From an uncultured beta proteobacterium (lineage in GTDB: Bacteria > Pseudomonadota > Gammaproteobacteria > Burkholderiales > Burkholderiaceae_C), in NCBI GenBank assembly GCA_903853895.1, contig CAINUX010000044.1, positions 1-41,909 of the forward strand: 41,909 bases of DNA, in the 5' to 3' direction. Positions within the stretch are counted from its first letter, which is position 1. Each line of letters begins with the position of its first letter. Below the pieces are notes generated by a model that was not told the DNA's origin, ran no database searches, and saw only the letters and a program-made list of their open reading frames with translations. Below are positions 28,793 through 36,682 of this stretch, in pieces. Both the position numbers and the translations under genes were made by a program.

Positions 28793-29938
28793 TCAGTCTG
28801 TTTGAACCTTGGCGAATCCGTAAAGCCGTTCCGGTGGAAGGCGTGCCAACAGGGCTGGGTGGCCGGCAGTTCCCACAATCGCAAACTCGGCCTGGCTGGT
28901 GTCGTGTTTGAGCGTTTTGGCAACCGGGTGGCCGGTGGTGTCGGTGATGCTGGCGACGATGGGCGCGCGCGCGTTGTCGGTGCGCTGCACGACGACGCCC
29001 AGTTCGCCCGAGGCCAGCTTCACGAAGTCTCCCGGTGGGTAAATCCCAAACTCCTTGATGATGGCCGTTGACAAGGGGCCGCCATGGTCTTCGCGGTAGA
29101 GCTGGCGCACGGCTTCTTGCGGCGCCATCGCGGGGCGCAGCACGCGCGGACTGATTTTGGCCATAAAGACATCACACACCCGCAGCGCCAGCGCCATTTC
29201 GCCCATCTCGGTGCAGCCTTGCGGGTAGCCGGTTCCGTCCGGGTGCTCGTGGTGCTGGGCTACGGCTTGCAACCACTCGGTATCACCAATGCCCCACTGT
29301 TGCAGCGTGGCCACGGTGTTTTCCGGATGACTGCGAATCTCTGCCTGTTGGCGCTCGCGCATGGGCGCGTCCTGTCCCGCCATCTGACCCTGCAAATCCA
29401 GGATGCTCAGGTTCATGGTCAGCGCTGCTTTGAGCAGGGTCTGCACGCGTGCTGGGGACCAGTGCAGATGCCGTGCCATCAGCACGCACAGCACGCCCGT
29501 GTGCAGCGCGTGCGAGTAGCCGTAGTAGAAGCTCTGGGCGTTGTCCTGGCGCACGGTGCGGTAAATGGCAATGTCGGGGCTGCTGTCCACCAGCTTCAGG
29601 ATATGGTTTGCAAACGGGCCCAACTGGGACACAAAGTTCTCGTGCACGTCGGCGTGGGTCAGCAGGTTCTTGAGGGCCTGCGGGGTCTGCTCCCACGCGC
29701 CAAACAGGTTTGGCGCAACGGCCACTGTGGGGGCCTGGGTGGCTTGCTCTGCACGTGCGCTGGCCCTGATCTCCTCCACATCCACAAAGGCCCCGCGCGT
29801 CAGTAACAGCTCCAACTGGTGCTCGGTCGTCAGGATGTGGCCTTTGGCGAGCAAGAGCAGCCCGGTTTCATCCCGCACGCCCCAGGGCAGGGGCGCACCC
29901 AGTTTGACTTTGGATCGTGGCAACTGCAAGAGCTTCAC
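28793..29938 (-). CDS. HD-GYP-like protein lacking the HD dyad
   Basis: A 381-residue cytoplasmic protein starting at a GTG with CAGGAG upstream. Residues 1-75 form an N-terminal region preceding the HD-GYP-type domain at about 125-300, where HHEHPDGTGYP (229-239) is intact. The position of the HD metal dyad (normally LLHDIGK) reads ALTMNLSI, Met175-Asn176, so the His-Asp pair is absent. The downstream PILZ-like or regulatory tail (about 310-381) is unassigned. HD-GYP proteins hydrolyse cyclic di-GMP; without the dyad this one is more likely a binding or signalling protein. A diguanylate cyclase is encoded nearby on the other strand. Confidence 0.75.
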   Translation of the reverse strand: MKLLQLPRSKVKLGAPLPWGVRDETGLLLLAKGHILTTEHQLELLLTRGAFVDVEEIRASARAEQATQAPTVAVAPNLFGAWEQTPQALKNLLTHADVHENFVSQLGPFANHILKLVDSSPDIAIYRTVRQDNAQSFYYGYSHALHTGVLCVLMARHLHWSPARVQTLLKAALTMNLSILDLQGQMAGQDAPMRERQQAEIRSHPENTVATLQQWGIGDTEWLQAVAQHHEHPDGTGYPQGCTEMGEMALALRVCDVFMAKISPRVLRPAMAPQEAVRQLYREDHGGPLSTAIIKEFGIYPPGDFVKLASGELGVVVQRTDNARAPIVASITDTTGHPVAKTLKHDTSQAEFAIVGTAGHPALLARLPPERLYGFAKVQTD

Positions 29939-29985
29939 TGGCGCTTACTCCTGTGTAATCCATGTCCGCGCAGTGTAGTCTCGCT

Positions 29986-30042
29986 GCTATGGTTTGCATA
30001 GCTACTTGCTCAATACCGACGAGGGCCAAGCCCTCGTTTTTC
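29986..30042 (+). repeat. Extragenic repeat, copy C, ending in a terminator-like hairpin
   Basis: GCTATGGTTTGCATAGCT is followed at the conserved distance by GACGAGGGC. In this copy the final block is extended to a perfect stem CGAGGGC (30020-30026) and GCCCTCG (30030-30036) with a 3-base loop and TTTTTC. The T run is on the plus strand, where no gene lies directly upstream, so it is more likely part of the repeat than a functional terminator of either neighbour. Confidence 0.6.
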
Positions 30043-30050
30043 TTTGAGGC

Positions 30051-32045
30051 TTAGACCAGCAAGGCATTCACCCGCTTCACATACGCAGCCGGGTCCGCCG
30101 GCATGCCGCCCTCGGCCAGCAGCGCCTGGTCAAAAAGGATGTGGGCCAGGTCGTTGAAGTGCACGCTGCCGTCCAGCTTCTTGACCAGCGGGTGTTCGGC
30201 ATTCACTTCCAGCACCGGTTTCACTTCCGGCGCAGCCTGTCCAGCCTGCTTGAGCATGCGGGCCAGTTGGGTGCTCATGCCGTCGTCCTTCACCACCAGA
30301 CACGCGGGGCTGTCCACCAGGCGGGTGGTGACGCGCACGTCTTCGGCTTTGTCCTTCAGCGCTTCCTTGAGCTTGGCCAGCAGGGGCTTGAAAGTCTCTG
30401 CGGCTTCCTCAGCGGCCTTCTTCTCGGCTTCGTCCTGCAGCGTGCCGAGATCCACGGCGCCCTTGGCCACGCTTTGCAGCGGGGTGCCGTCAAAGTCTTG
30501 CACAAAGTTCAGCGCCCATTCGTCCACGCGGTCGGTCATCAGCAGGACTTCGATGCCCTTTTTCTTGAACACTTCGAGCTGTGGGCTGTTCTTGCCGGCG
30601 GCCAGGGTGTCGGCGGTGATGTAGTAAATGGCCTCTTGGCCCTCCTTCATGCGCGCCTTGTAGTCGGCAAAGCCCACGCTGGCTGAATCTGTGGTGGTGG
30701 AGGCAAAGCGCAGCAGCTTGCACAGGCGCTCTTTATTGGCGAAGTCTTCGCCCAGGCCTTCCTTCAGCACGGCGCCAAATTCGCCGTAGAACTTGGTGTA
30801 CTTGCCAGCGTTCTTTTCGGCTTCTGCCTTGTCTTCGGCAGACAGCACATCCGTCACACCGTCGGCAGAGGCTTCTGGCAACTTGTCGTTGCTGGCCAAG
30901 TCTTCGAGCATGGACAGTACCCGCTTTGTGCAGCCTTCGCGGATTGCCTTGACGTCGCGACTTTCCTGTAGCAGTTCACGGCTCACGTTTAGCGGCAGAT
31001 CGGCGGAATCAACCACGCCTTTGACAAACCGCAGGTAGGTCGGCAGCAGGGCCTCGGCGTCGTCCATGATGAAGACGCGCTTCACGTAAAGCTTCAGGCC
31101 GCCCTTCTTCTCGCGGTTCCACAAATCCATCGGCGCCTTGCCGGGGATGTAGAGCAGTTGCGTGTACTCGGTGCTGCCTTCGACGCGGTTGTGCGTGTGG
31201 GCCAGCGGCGCTTCAAAGTCGTGGCTGATCTGCTTGTAGAAGTCGTCGTACTGCTCTTGCGCGATGTCTTTCTTGGGGCGGCTCCAGATGGCGTTGGCCT
31301 TGTTGACGGTTTCCCATTCGCCGGTCTTGACCATGCCACCGGGCTGGCGGCCACCCTTTTCGTCGCTCGGGTTGATCAACTCGCCGTCTTTCCACTCTTC
31401 CTTTTCCATCTGGATGGGCAGGCTGATGTGGTCGGAGTACTTGTTGATGATGCCCTTGACCTTCCAGGCCTGGGCGTAGTCCTGTGCGTCTTCGCGCAGG
31501 TGCAGCGTGACACTGGTGCCGCGTGCTGCACGGTCAATGGTTTCGACTTCAAAGGCGCCACCACCGCTGGCGCCGCCATCGCTGACCCAGCGCACGCCCT
31601 CGGATTCCTTCATGCCAGCGCGGCGCGACTCGACCGTGATCTTGTCGGCCACGATGAAGCCCGAGTAGAAGCCGACGCCAAACTGGCCGATGAGCTGGGA
31701 GTCGGTCTTCTGGTCGCCGCTGAGTTTGCTGACGAAATCCTTGGTACCGCTCTTGGCGATGGTGCCCAGGTTGTCAATGGCTTCCTGCGCGCTCATGCCG
31801 ATACCGTTGTCGGTGATGGTCAGCGTCTTGGCGTCCTTGTCAAAGGTGACCTTGACCTTCAACTCGGAATCGTTCTCGTACAGGCCGCCGTCATTGATGG
31901 CCTCAAAACGCAGCTTGTCGCAGGCGTCCGACGCGTTGGAGATCAGCTCGCGCAGGAAAATTTCCTTGTTGGAGTACAGCGAGTGGGTGACCAGGTGCAA
32001 CAACTGTGCAACTTCGGCCTGGAAGGATAGGGTTTGCTTGGTCAT
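30051..32045 (-). CDS. htpG: Molecular chaperone HtpG (Hsp90)
   Basis: The bacterial Hsp90, an ATP-dependent cytoplasmic chaperone dimer. The 664-residue product has the N-terminal GHKL ATPase domain with [22 protein letters not shown] and the lid GQFGVGFYS, a middle domain with [16 protein letters not shown], and the C-terminal dimerisation domain. It is somewhat longer than the 624 residues of E. coli HtpG, with the extra sequence mostly in the C-terminal half. The start at 32045 (MTKQTLSF) matches family N-termini; the longer frame adds 26 residues with no homology. A heat-shock-type promoter is visible upstream at 32124-32149. Confidence 0.95.
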   Translation of the reverse strand: MTKQTLSFQAEVAQLLHLVTHSLYSNKEIFLRELISNASDACDKLRFEAINDGGLYENDSELKVKVTFDKDAKTLTITDNGIGMSAQEAIDNLGTIAKSGTKDFVSKLSGDQKTDSQLIGQFGVGFYSGFIVADKITVESRRAGMKESEGVRWVSDGGASGGGAFEVETIDRAARGTSVTLHLREDAQDYAQAWKVKGIINKYSDHISLPIQMEKEEWKDGELINPSDEKGGRQPGGMVKTGEWETVNKANAIWSRPKKDIAQEQYDDFYKQISHDFEAPLAHTHNRVEGSTEYTQLLYIPGKAPMDLWNREKKGGLKLYVKRVFIMDDAEALLPTYLRFVKGVVDSADLPLNVSRELLQESRDVKAIREGCTKRVLSMLEDLASNDKLPEASADGVTDVLSAEDKAEAEKNAGKYTKFYGEFGAVLKEGLGEDFANKERLCKLLRFASTTTDSASVGFADYKARMKEGQEAIYYITADTLAAGKNSPQLEVFKKKGIEVLLMTDRVDEWALNFVQDFDGTPLQSVAKGAVDLGTLQDEAEKKAAEEAAETFKPLLAKLKEALKDKAEDVRVTTRLVDSPACLVVKDDGMSTQLARMLKQAGQAAPEVKPVLEVNAEHPLVKKLDGSVHFNDLAHILFDQALLAEGGMPADPAAYVKRVNALLV

Positions 32046-32123
32046 GAAATTTTTTACTTTCTCGGTAAAGCTTCGACAAAAAGTGCTGCTGGACGCCCAG
32101 TGCGTCGCCTGCGAAACCCTCAA

Positions 32124-32149
32124 TTATGGGCGATGGGGTGTTATTCAAG
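32124..32149 (-). promoter_or_regulatory. Sigma-32-type heat-shock promoter of htpG
   Basis: On the minus strand CTTGAAT (32149-32143) is followed after 11 bases by GCCCATAA (32131-32124). Compared with the sigma-32 consensus CTTGAAA and CCCCATNT, one base differs in the first box and two in the second. Transcription would start near 32117, giving a leader of about 70 bases before htpG. Confidence 0.55.
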
Positions 32150-32207
32150 GGCTTGGGTGGGCGGCGGAAACCTCGGCGTTAGCGCCATGGTGGCTTTGGT
32201 ATCCATC

Positions 32208-32489
32208 GGGTAGCGGGTTTTGCTCCGTGTCCCCCGCCCGCCGTGCGGGCTCCTCCTTGACCTGCGCAAAGCCCACTGCCCGATCGATACGGCGCGGCTG
32301 GGTTTGCGCGGATCGGGTGCAAAAAAACCGTTCGCTTCAACCGTCCCGAGGCGATTTCAGCGTGCCAGCTATCGCAAGCAAAGGTTCGAGCAGCAGGGTT
32401 GGGGTGAGCGTCAGAGCGAGGTCAAGGAGGAGCAGAGGGCTTGCCCTCTGCGGGGGACACGAGCGGCGACGCTTACCCCAACTCTGCTG
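32208..32489. repeat. BIME-like pair of inverted palindromic units in the 558-bp htpG upstream gap
   Basis: The stretch 32046-32603 has no credible gene. Two units face each other. The left has CGTGTCCCCCGC (32226-32237) and GCTCCTCCTTGACCT (32249-32263) around a small hairpin (GCCCGC/GCGGGC, 32236-32250). The right has AGGTCAAGGAGGAGC (32419-32433) and GCGGGGGACACG (32450-32461) around another (GCAGAGGG/CCCTCTGC, 32432-32451). The outer and inner blocks are exact reverse complements between units. GGGTAGCG at 32208 and CGCTTACCC at 32470 extend the match with small gaps. The right unit is also enclosed by a 22-bp inverted repeat (32391-32412 with 32468-32489). An open frame through this area is taken to be chance. 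Confidence 0.7.
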
Positions 32490-32519
32490 CGGGCGCACAG
32501 CTGACAAGGGTGGGGCAAT

Positions 32520-32571
32520 GTTTCACCGCTGGGCCGCCCCAAGGTGAAACGCGGCCCCCTTGGGGGGAAGG
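32520..32571. repeat. Second short inverted repeat and C/G-run near the hydrolase 3' end
   Basis: GTTTCACC (32520-32527) pairs with GGTGAAAC (32543-32550), and a CCCCC/GGGGG run follows at about 32555-32567. The segment lies between the BIME-like element and the end of the lipase-like gene and may act as a processing or termination site for it. There is no T run on the minus strand. Confidence 0.4.
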
Positions 32572-32603
32572 GAGCTACACCCTGTGAGCGACCGTGGGGG
32601 CCA

Positions 32604-33863
32604 TTACCTCAGCCAATCCACCACCTGGCGCGTCACCTCGGGGCTGTGCAGCAATTCCATGTGGTGGGTGCGGTAGACGATGGTCTGGTGGGTCTTGGCA
32701 AAGTCCAGTTGGCGCAACGGGTCCGGGTGCTGCCCCAGCGCGCTGGCCAGCGGCACCAGGCCGTCACCAATCACGCGGTCGGCCAGCGGGCTGCGTTTGC
32801 CGCTCGCCGTGGCGGCCACAGCGTAGCAGGACACGCCCAGAGGAAGTGGCAGGGGTTGGCGGCTGTCGGGTTTGCGTTTGAAGCGGTCGTGCCCCACCCA
32901 GTCAGCGTCCAGCACATGGCCGTAACGCAGGTCGGTAATACCGGCGCTGCGTAGCTGGCCCAGCTTGGCAAAGGGCTTGCTGAAAGGCGTTGTCGCCAGG
33001 ACCACATCGATCCAGTTGCCAGCGCGCTCCAGCGGGGCGCCGTGGTGGGGTGTGCCCAGGAAAACAATATTCTTAAGCTGCTGTGGCCAACGCAGCCCAT
33101 TCTGCTGGGCGTAGTGCACTGCGCTGCGAATCAGCAGGCCACCCATGCTGTGCACGACCACCGTGAAGTCTTCTACCGATACAGGCCATTTGGCCAGCAG
33201 CTGCTCCAGCATGGAGGCCAGTTCGTGGCCGTTTTGAGAGGTGTGCAGGCCAGTGTTGTAGCGCAGATACACGGGGGTGTAGCCCAGCTCGGCGGCGAGT
33301 GTGGCGCCATGGTCCGATTGCGGTTTGCCGTCGTCCGTCACGTTGGCCTGCCACTGCAAATCGTTCATGCACAAGCCGTGGATCAGCAACAGCACCTTGC
33401 CCGTGGCGGCCGGCATGGCGGGCAGGGCATGTAGATTCAGGGCGCGACCCTGGTAGCGCAGCGTCATGGGCGTGGCTAGCGGGTTGTGGGTGTGCGCCAG
33501 TTGGTCACCCATGACGCCATTGAGGGCGGCCAGCACTGCCTCGCGCTCCGGTGTTTCGGGTGGCGCGTCCACCAACGACTCCAGCAGCGGTTCCAGTTTG
33601 GTAAAGGCCGCCTGTAGTCCTTTGCCGACCAGCTCGGTTACGCCATGCACGGTGCGGTAGACAAATCCGGGAATACCGTTGGTCTGCTGCCGGGGCTTGT
33701 TGCCAGCCAAGCCCATGGTGCCCAGTGCCGCATGGTGCACACCCTCGGCCATGGTCGCCACGCCACGGGTCGCCTGGGTCGCCAATTGCGCCACGGCGCG
33801 CAGGTCCGATGGACGCAGATGCTTGAGTGGAGATGGGGCCGGTTTTGCAGCTGATTTTGGCAT
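32604..33863 (-). CDS. Lipase/esterase-like alpha/beta hydrolase
   Basis: A 419-residue hydrolase. An N-terminal about 100-residue helical, Ala-rich extension precedes an alpha/beta fold with the strand VLLLIHGL and the nucleophile motif HSMGG (serine). Later come GTPHHGAPLERAGNW, typical of PGAP1/lipase-type hydrolases, and a final HMELLHSPEV with the likely catalytic His. No signal peptide is visible. The start at 33863 is chosen because the longer frame would overlap the pseudouridine synthase, 27 bp upstream. It may be a triacylglycerol or polyester-type esterase; the substrate cannot be told from sequence. Confidence 0.8.
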   Translation of the reverse strand: MPKSAAKPAPSPLKHLRPSDLRAVAQLATQATRGVATMAEGVHHAALGTMGLAGNKPRQQTNGIPGFVYRTVHGVTELVGKGLQAAFTKLEPLLESLVDAPPETPEREAVLAALNGVMGDQLAHTHNPLATPMTLRYQGRALNLHALPAMPAATGKVLLLIHGLCMNDLQWQANVTDDGKPQSDHGATLAAELGYTPVYLRYNTGLHTSQNGHELASMLEQLLAKWPVSVEDFTVVVHSMGGLLIRSAVHYAQQNGLRWPQQLKNIVFLGTPHHGAPLERAGNWIDVVLATTPFSKPFAKLGQLRSAGITDLRYGHVLDADWVGHDRFKRKPDSRQPLPLPLGVSCYAVAATASGKRSPLADRVIGDGLVPLASALGQHPDPLRQLDFAKTHQTIVYRTHHMELLHSPEVTRQVVDWLR

Positions 33864-33889
33864 GGGGCGTCCTACCTCTGGTTGGCTAT

Positions 33890-34882
33890 TCAGAAACTTT
33901 CGTGCGGCGCCAGGTAACGCCACTGGCCCACTGGCAGGTTGCCCAGCATGACCTTGCCCACGCGTACGCGCTTGAGGCCCACCACTTTGAGCCCGACCAG
34001 TTCGCACATGCGGCGGATTTGGCGCTTCTTGCCCTCCACCAGTACAAAACGCAACTGCTCGGGGTTTTGCCATTCCACCTTGGCCGGCTTGAGCGCCTGG
34101 TTGTCCAGGCTCAGCCCGTGGCGCAGCAGGCGCAGTTTGTCGGCAGGGAAGACCGATTGCACGTCGGTGCTGACAGGGTCGTCGTCGTCGATGCGGCTGA
34201 GCTGGGTGGGCGGCGATGGTTGGGCAGGCCGCGCCAGGGGGCGTGCACCGTAGGTCGCGGCGGCCGAGGTTGCCGCCGCCGGGTTGGCGACACCGGTGTA
34301 GACCACGCGGACCAGGTATTCCTTCTCCATCCCCGAATCCTCGCCGATCAGCTGGCGCGCCACGCGACCGTCCTGGGTCAACACCAGCAGGCCGGTGGAG
34401 TCGATGTCCAACCGCCCTGCGGGCACCAGGCTCTTGAGCTGGCTGGGGTTGAAGAAAAAGCGGGCGTTGTCGTCGACCCAGCGGTTTTGCGGCTGGATCA
34501 GCGTGATGGCGGGCTGGTGGCCGTCTTCGGCCTGGCCGCTGACGATGCCGATGGGCTTGTTGAGCAGGATGGTCACCTGGTTAGCCTGTGCGCCTTTGGC
34601 CTGCTGGGTGACCTCAATGCGTGCGTCGGGCGCGACCTGCATGCCCATCTCGGCCACTTTGCCATTGACCTTGACCCAGCCCTTGGCGATCCAGTCATCG
34701 GCTTCGCGCCGGGAGGCCAGCCCCAACTCGGCCATGCGCTTGTTCAGCCGCATGGTGCCATTGGCGCCGTGGGCGGCGGTGTTGGTTTGCCCGGCGGGAA
34801 TGGCGGCGCGGTTGCCTGGCGCTTTGCCAGGGGGGGGAGCCGCACGGCGGAAGACGGGAGCGGGTGGCTTGGAATCGGTCAT
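33890..34882 (-). CDS. rluF: rRNA pseudouridine synthase, RluF-type
   Basis: An enzyme that converts uridine to pseudouridine in 23S rRNA. It has a Pro/Ala-rich N-terminal extension (1-42), an S4 RNA-binding domain (about 44-90; [18 protein letters not shown]) and an RsuA/RluB/RluF-type catalytic domain with [13 protein letters not shown], catalytic Asp159. Residues about 198-245 are an Ala/Pro/Asp-rich insertion between two core strands, not usual in the family. The conserved KKRQIRRM and [14 protein letters not shown] blocks follow it. RluF was chosen over RluB/RluE by the [11 protein letters not shown] block; the exact target uridine is not certain. Confidence 0.8.
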   Translation of the reverse strand: MTDSKPPAPVFRRAAPPPGKAPGNRAAIPAGQTNTAAHGANGTMRLNKRMAELGLASRREADDWIAKGWVKVNGKVAEMGMQVAPDARIEVTQQAKGAQANQVTILLNKPIGIVSGQAEDGHQPAITLIQPQNRWVDDNARFFFNPSQLKSLVPAGRLDIDSTGLLVLTQDGRVARQLIGEDSGMEKEYLVRVVYTGVANPAAATSAAATYGARPLARPAQPSPPTQLSRIDDDDPVSTDVQSVFPADKLRLLRHGLSLDNQALKPAKVEWQNPEQLRFVLVEGKKRQIRRMCELVGLKVVGLKRVRVGKVMLGNLPVGQWRYLAPHESF

Positions 34883-34884
34883 TT

Positions 34885-34933
34885 GCTATCTCTTTTGTAG
34901 CTGCATGCGCATATTTTACGAGGGCTGGAGGCC
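34885..34933 (+). repeat. Extragenic repeat, copy D
   Basis: GCTATCTCTTTTGTAGCTGC is followed by ACGAGGGCTGGAGGCC at the conserved distance. The order of blocks matches copies A to C. It starts 2 bases beyond the rluF start, in the divergent region shared with the DUF3334 gene. Confidence 0.6.
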
Positions 34934-35025
34934 AATTTGGTGCAATACCTTCGGCTCTGCGCAGCGAACCCGCGCAAACACCGGGTGAACACTTGGTATT
35001 TTCCCTGCATTCGAGTCCGGCTAGT

Positions 35026-35037
35026 GCGCACGTGCGC
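35026..35037. promoter_or_regulatory. 12-bp perfect palindrome upstream of the DUF3334 gene
   Basis: GCGCACGTGCGC is a perfect 12-bp palindrome located 44 bases before the start codon at 35081. It could be an operator. No adjacent regulator gene points to a specific protein. Confidence 0.3.
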
Positions 35038-35080
35038 CATAGCCGCTGTACAGTGGTGCTTTTGGCTGGAGAGAGACGTT

Positions 35081-35785
35081 ATGGTCAAAACTTGGCAAGA
35101 ATCTACCGTTGTGTACGGTACCGAAGACATTCTGACGAGCCTGTGCAATTCAGTGACGCGGGTACTGACGGCGGCAACCCAGTGCGAAATTCACTACTCC
35201 GGCATGGTGCAGCGGATCACCAAGACCTGCCTGAAACCCGACATCGGCTGTTTTGTGCTGTTTGACGGGGGGTTTTCCGGGCTTGTCGTTCTCAATTTTT
35301 CGGCCCAGACGGCGATGGAGCTCTATGAGAGCTACATGCTGAACATGGGCATGCCCAAGAGCGAACTGGCATTGGCACACACCTCCGACGAAGTGAGCAA
35401 CATCATGGGTGAACTCATGAACCAGATCGTCGGAGATTTCACGGGCAAGGTGCGGCGTGAACTACAGACCAACATCACGCAGAACCAGCCCAAGATGCTG
35501 GTGCTCAACAAGCAGGTGGTGTTGAGTGTGGACACGCAGCTGGACCAGCCAGAGTCACGCCGCGTGACGTTTTATACCGGGCGAAACAATATCTTCTACC
35601 TGGAGTTGGCGATTGACCGTACCGAATTCATCAAGCTGCACGACTTTGAGGTCAACGAAGCGCTCTCGCCGGATGAGGTGATTGCACAGGCGAACGCGGC
35701 TCTCAGTGCCGGCCCTAGTCAGCCAGCGCAACCAACCCAGGAACAGAGCGACCAGGACGCGCTCCTGAAGTCCCTGGGTATGTAG
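35081..35785 (+). CDS. DUF3334 protein, CheX/CheC-like
   Basis: A 234-residue cytoplasmic protein that I place in DUF3334 from its overall pattern. The central part carries E111-x-x-N114-x-x-x-G118 (GELMNQIVGDF), the type of motif used by the CheX/CheC/FliY phosphatases to act on phosphorylated CheY. The C-terminal about 25 residues are an Ala/Pro/Gln-rich flexible tail. The start at 35081 has GGAGAGAGA upstream; a longer frame from 34937 lacks a site. It is alone on its strand, not in a chemotaxis cluster. CheY-phosphatase activity is inferred from a short motif only. Confidence 0.72.
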   Translation: MVKTWQESTVVYGTEDILTSLCNSVTRVLTAATQCEIHYSGMVQRITKTCLKPDIGCFVLFDGGFSGLVVLNFSAQTAMELYESYMLNMGMPKSELALAHTSDEVSNIMGELMNQIVGDFTGKVRRELQTNITQNQPKMLVLNKQVVLSVDTQLDQPESRRVTFYTGRNNIFYLELAIDRTEFIKLHDFEVNEALSPDEVIAQANAALSAGPSQPAQPTQEQSDQDALLKSLGM

Positions 35786-35801
35786 GCCCCTATAGCTTTG
35801 A

Positions 35802-36515
35802 CTAGCGAAACACCATCTGACTGCGCAGCGCCTGCAGGTCCAGTACCCGCAGCCCGCCATATTCCACCTTGATGACGTCTTGCGCTGCCAGTGCGGTCAG
35901 TGCCTCGTTCACGCGTTGGCGCGACAGGCCCACCAAGTAGGCCAGTTCCTGCTGCGTGATGCGCAGCACTTCGCCCACGCCGGGGTACAGCACCGGATTA
36001 AACAGTGACGCCAGGCTGCGTGCGACACGGATGTCGGGGTTGGTCATGCGGTCGATCTCCCGCGCGGCGATGAACTGGCCCAGTCGTTCGTTAAGCTGGT
36101 TCATGACGAAGCGGTTGAAGCCAATGGAGTGGTCCAGCAACCAGTGGAAGGTGTCCACATGCAGGCCCGCCACCATGCTCTTGCGCAGGGCCTGGATGTT
36201 GTAGCGGTAGGTCTCGCGCTTCATGGCCGTCCCTTCCCCAAACCAGCCGCCGGGCGGCACGCCGGTGAAGGTCATGGTCTGTCCCTCGGCGTTGTCGCTG
36301 CTCATCTTCAGCAAGCCGTCCACCACACCAAACCAGTAGGTCACGGGGCGACCCATGCGGCATATGTATTCGCCGGGGCTGGCATCGGCAATCTTCAGCT
36401 CTTCGACGGCACGCTCGCGCTCCAGACTCGAGAGCAAATGGATCCAGGGAATGGCATCGAGTTCGGCTGCGGTGAGTGCGCGGCGCCGCAGGTGCAGGGC
36501 GGATTCGGTTTGCAT
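35802..36515 (-). CDS. Crp/Fnr-family transcription regulator
   Basis: A 237-residue regulator with an N-terminal cyclic-nucleotide-binding-type beta-roll (about 28-140), a dimer helix (about 140-160) and a C-terminal winged helix-turn-helix (about 165-235). The recognition helix is LVGLSRQRVNEAL: compared with E. coli CRP, Arg180 is kept (Arg199), Glu181 becomes Gln200 and Arg185 becomes Glu204. There are not enough Cys residues for an FNR-type iron-sulfur cluster. The start at 36515 (MQTESALHL) avoids running into the promoter region. It is divergent from the acyl-CoA synthetase operon, whose regulator it probably is; effector unknown. Confidence 0.88.
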   Translation of the reverse strand: MQTESALHLRRRALTAAELDAIPWIHLLSSLERERAVEELKIADASPGEYICRMGRPVTYWFGVVDGLLKMSSDNAEGQTMTFTGVPPGGWFGEGTAMKRETYRYNIQALRKSMVAGLHVDTFHWLLDHSIGFNRFVMNQLNERLGQFIAAREIDRMTNPDIRVARSLASLFNPVLYPGVGEVLRITQQELAYLVGLSRQRVNEALTALAAQDVIKVEYGGLRVLDLQALRSQMVFR

Positions 36516-36575
36516 GCAATGGTTCTGTAAGTTGGCAGAAAGTGAAGGGAAAACACCTACTGAGAAAGGAGGGAA

Positions 36576-36593
36576 TTGTCGTCCAAACGACAA
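36576..36593. promoter_or_regulatory. CRP-geometry operator TTGTCGTCCAAACGACAA
   Basis: A perfect 7-bp inverted repeat with a 4-bp spacer, equivalent to TGTCG-N6-CGACA (36577-36592). CRP sites are TGTGA-N6-TCACA, so spacing and outer bases agree while the inner half-site bases differ. It lies 61 bp upstream of the regulator start and 90 bp upstream of the acyl-CoA synthetase start. Binding is inferred. Confidence 0.65.
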
Positions 36594-36682
36594 CCTGACG
36601 TCAAACGCAGTACTAATATTCGAACCTATACAAAGCCCTGTTGCGTGGCAGCAGATGTAGGCAATGGTGACAAGGACACGGA

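Noticed and set aside
30020..30042. CGAGGGC/GCCCTCG stem with TTTTTC as terminator of htpG or the HD-GYP-like gene
   Set aside because: The T run lies on the plus strand while both neighbours are on the minus strand. It is explained better as part of the dispersed extragenic element.
31158..32030. Long open frame of 290 codons antisense to htpG
   Set aside because: It lies fully inside the well-supported htpG gene in a GC-rich genome where antisense frames are often open. No ribosome site or family resemblance was seen.
31690..32547. Plus-strand open frame of 285 codons running from inside htpG through the repeat element
   Set aside because: It crosses the htpG start, the heat-shock promoter and the palindromic units, and its translation is rich in Arg, Ser and Cys with no domain-like pattern.
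33827..34900. Plus-strand open frame of 357 codons antisense to rluF and the hydrolase start
   Set aside because: The sense gene has clear S4 and catalytic motifs; the antisense product is a shadow with unusual composition.
36596..36603. TGACGTCA palindrome next to the CRP-type operator
   Set aside because: An 8-bp palindrome alone is frequent; no second copy or spacing supports function.
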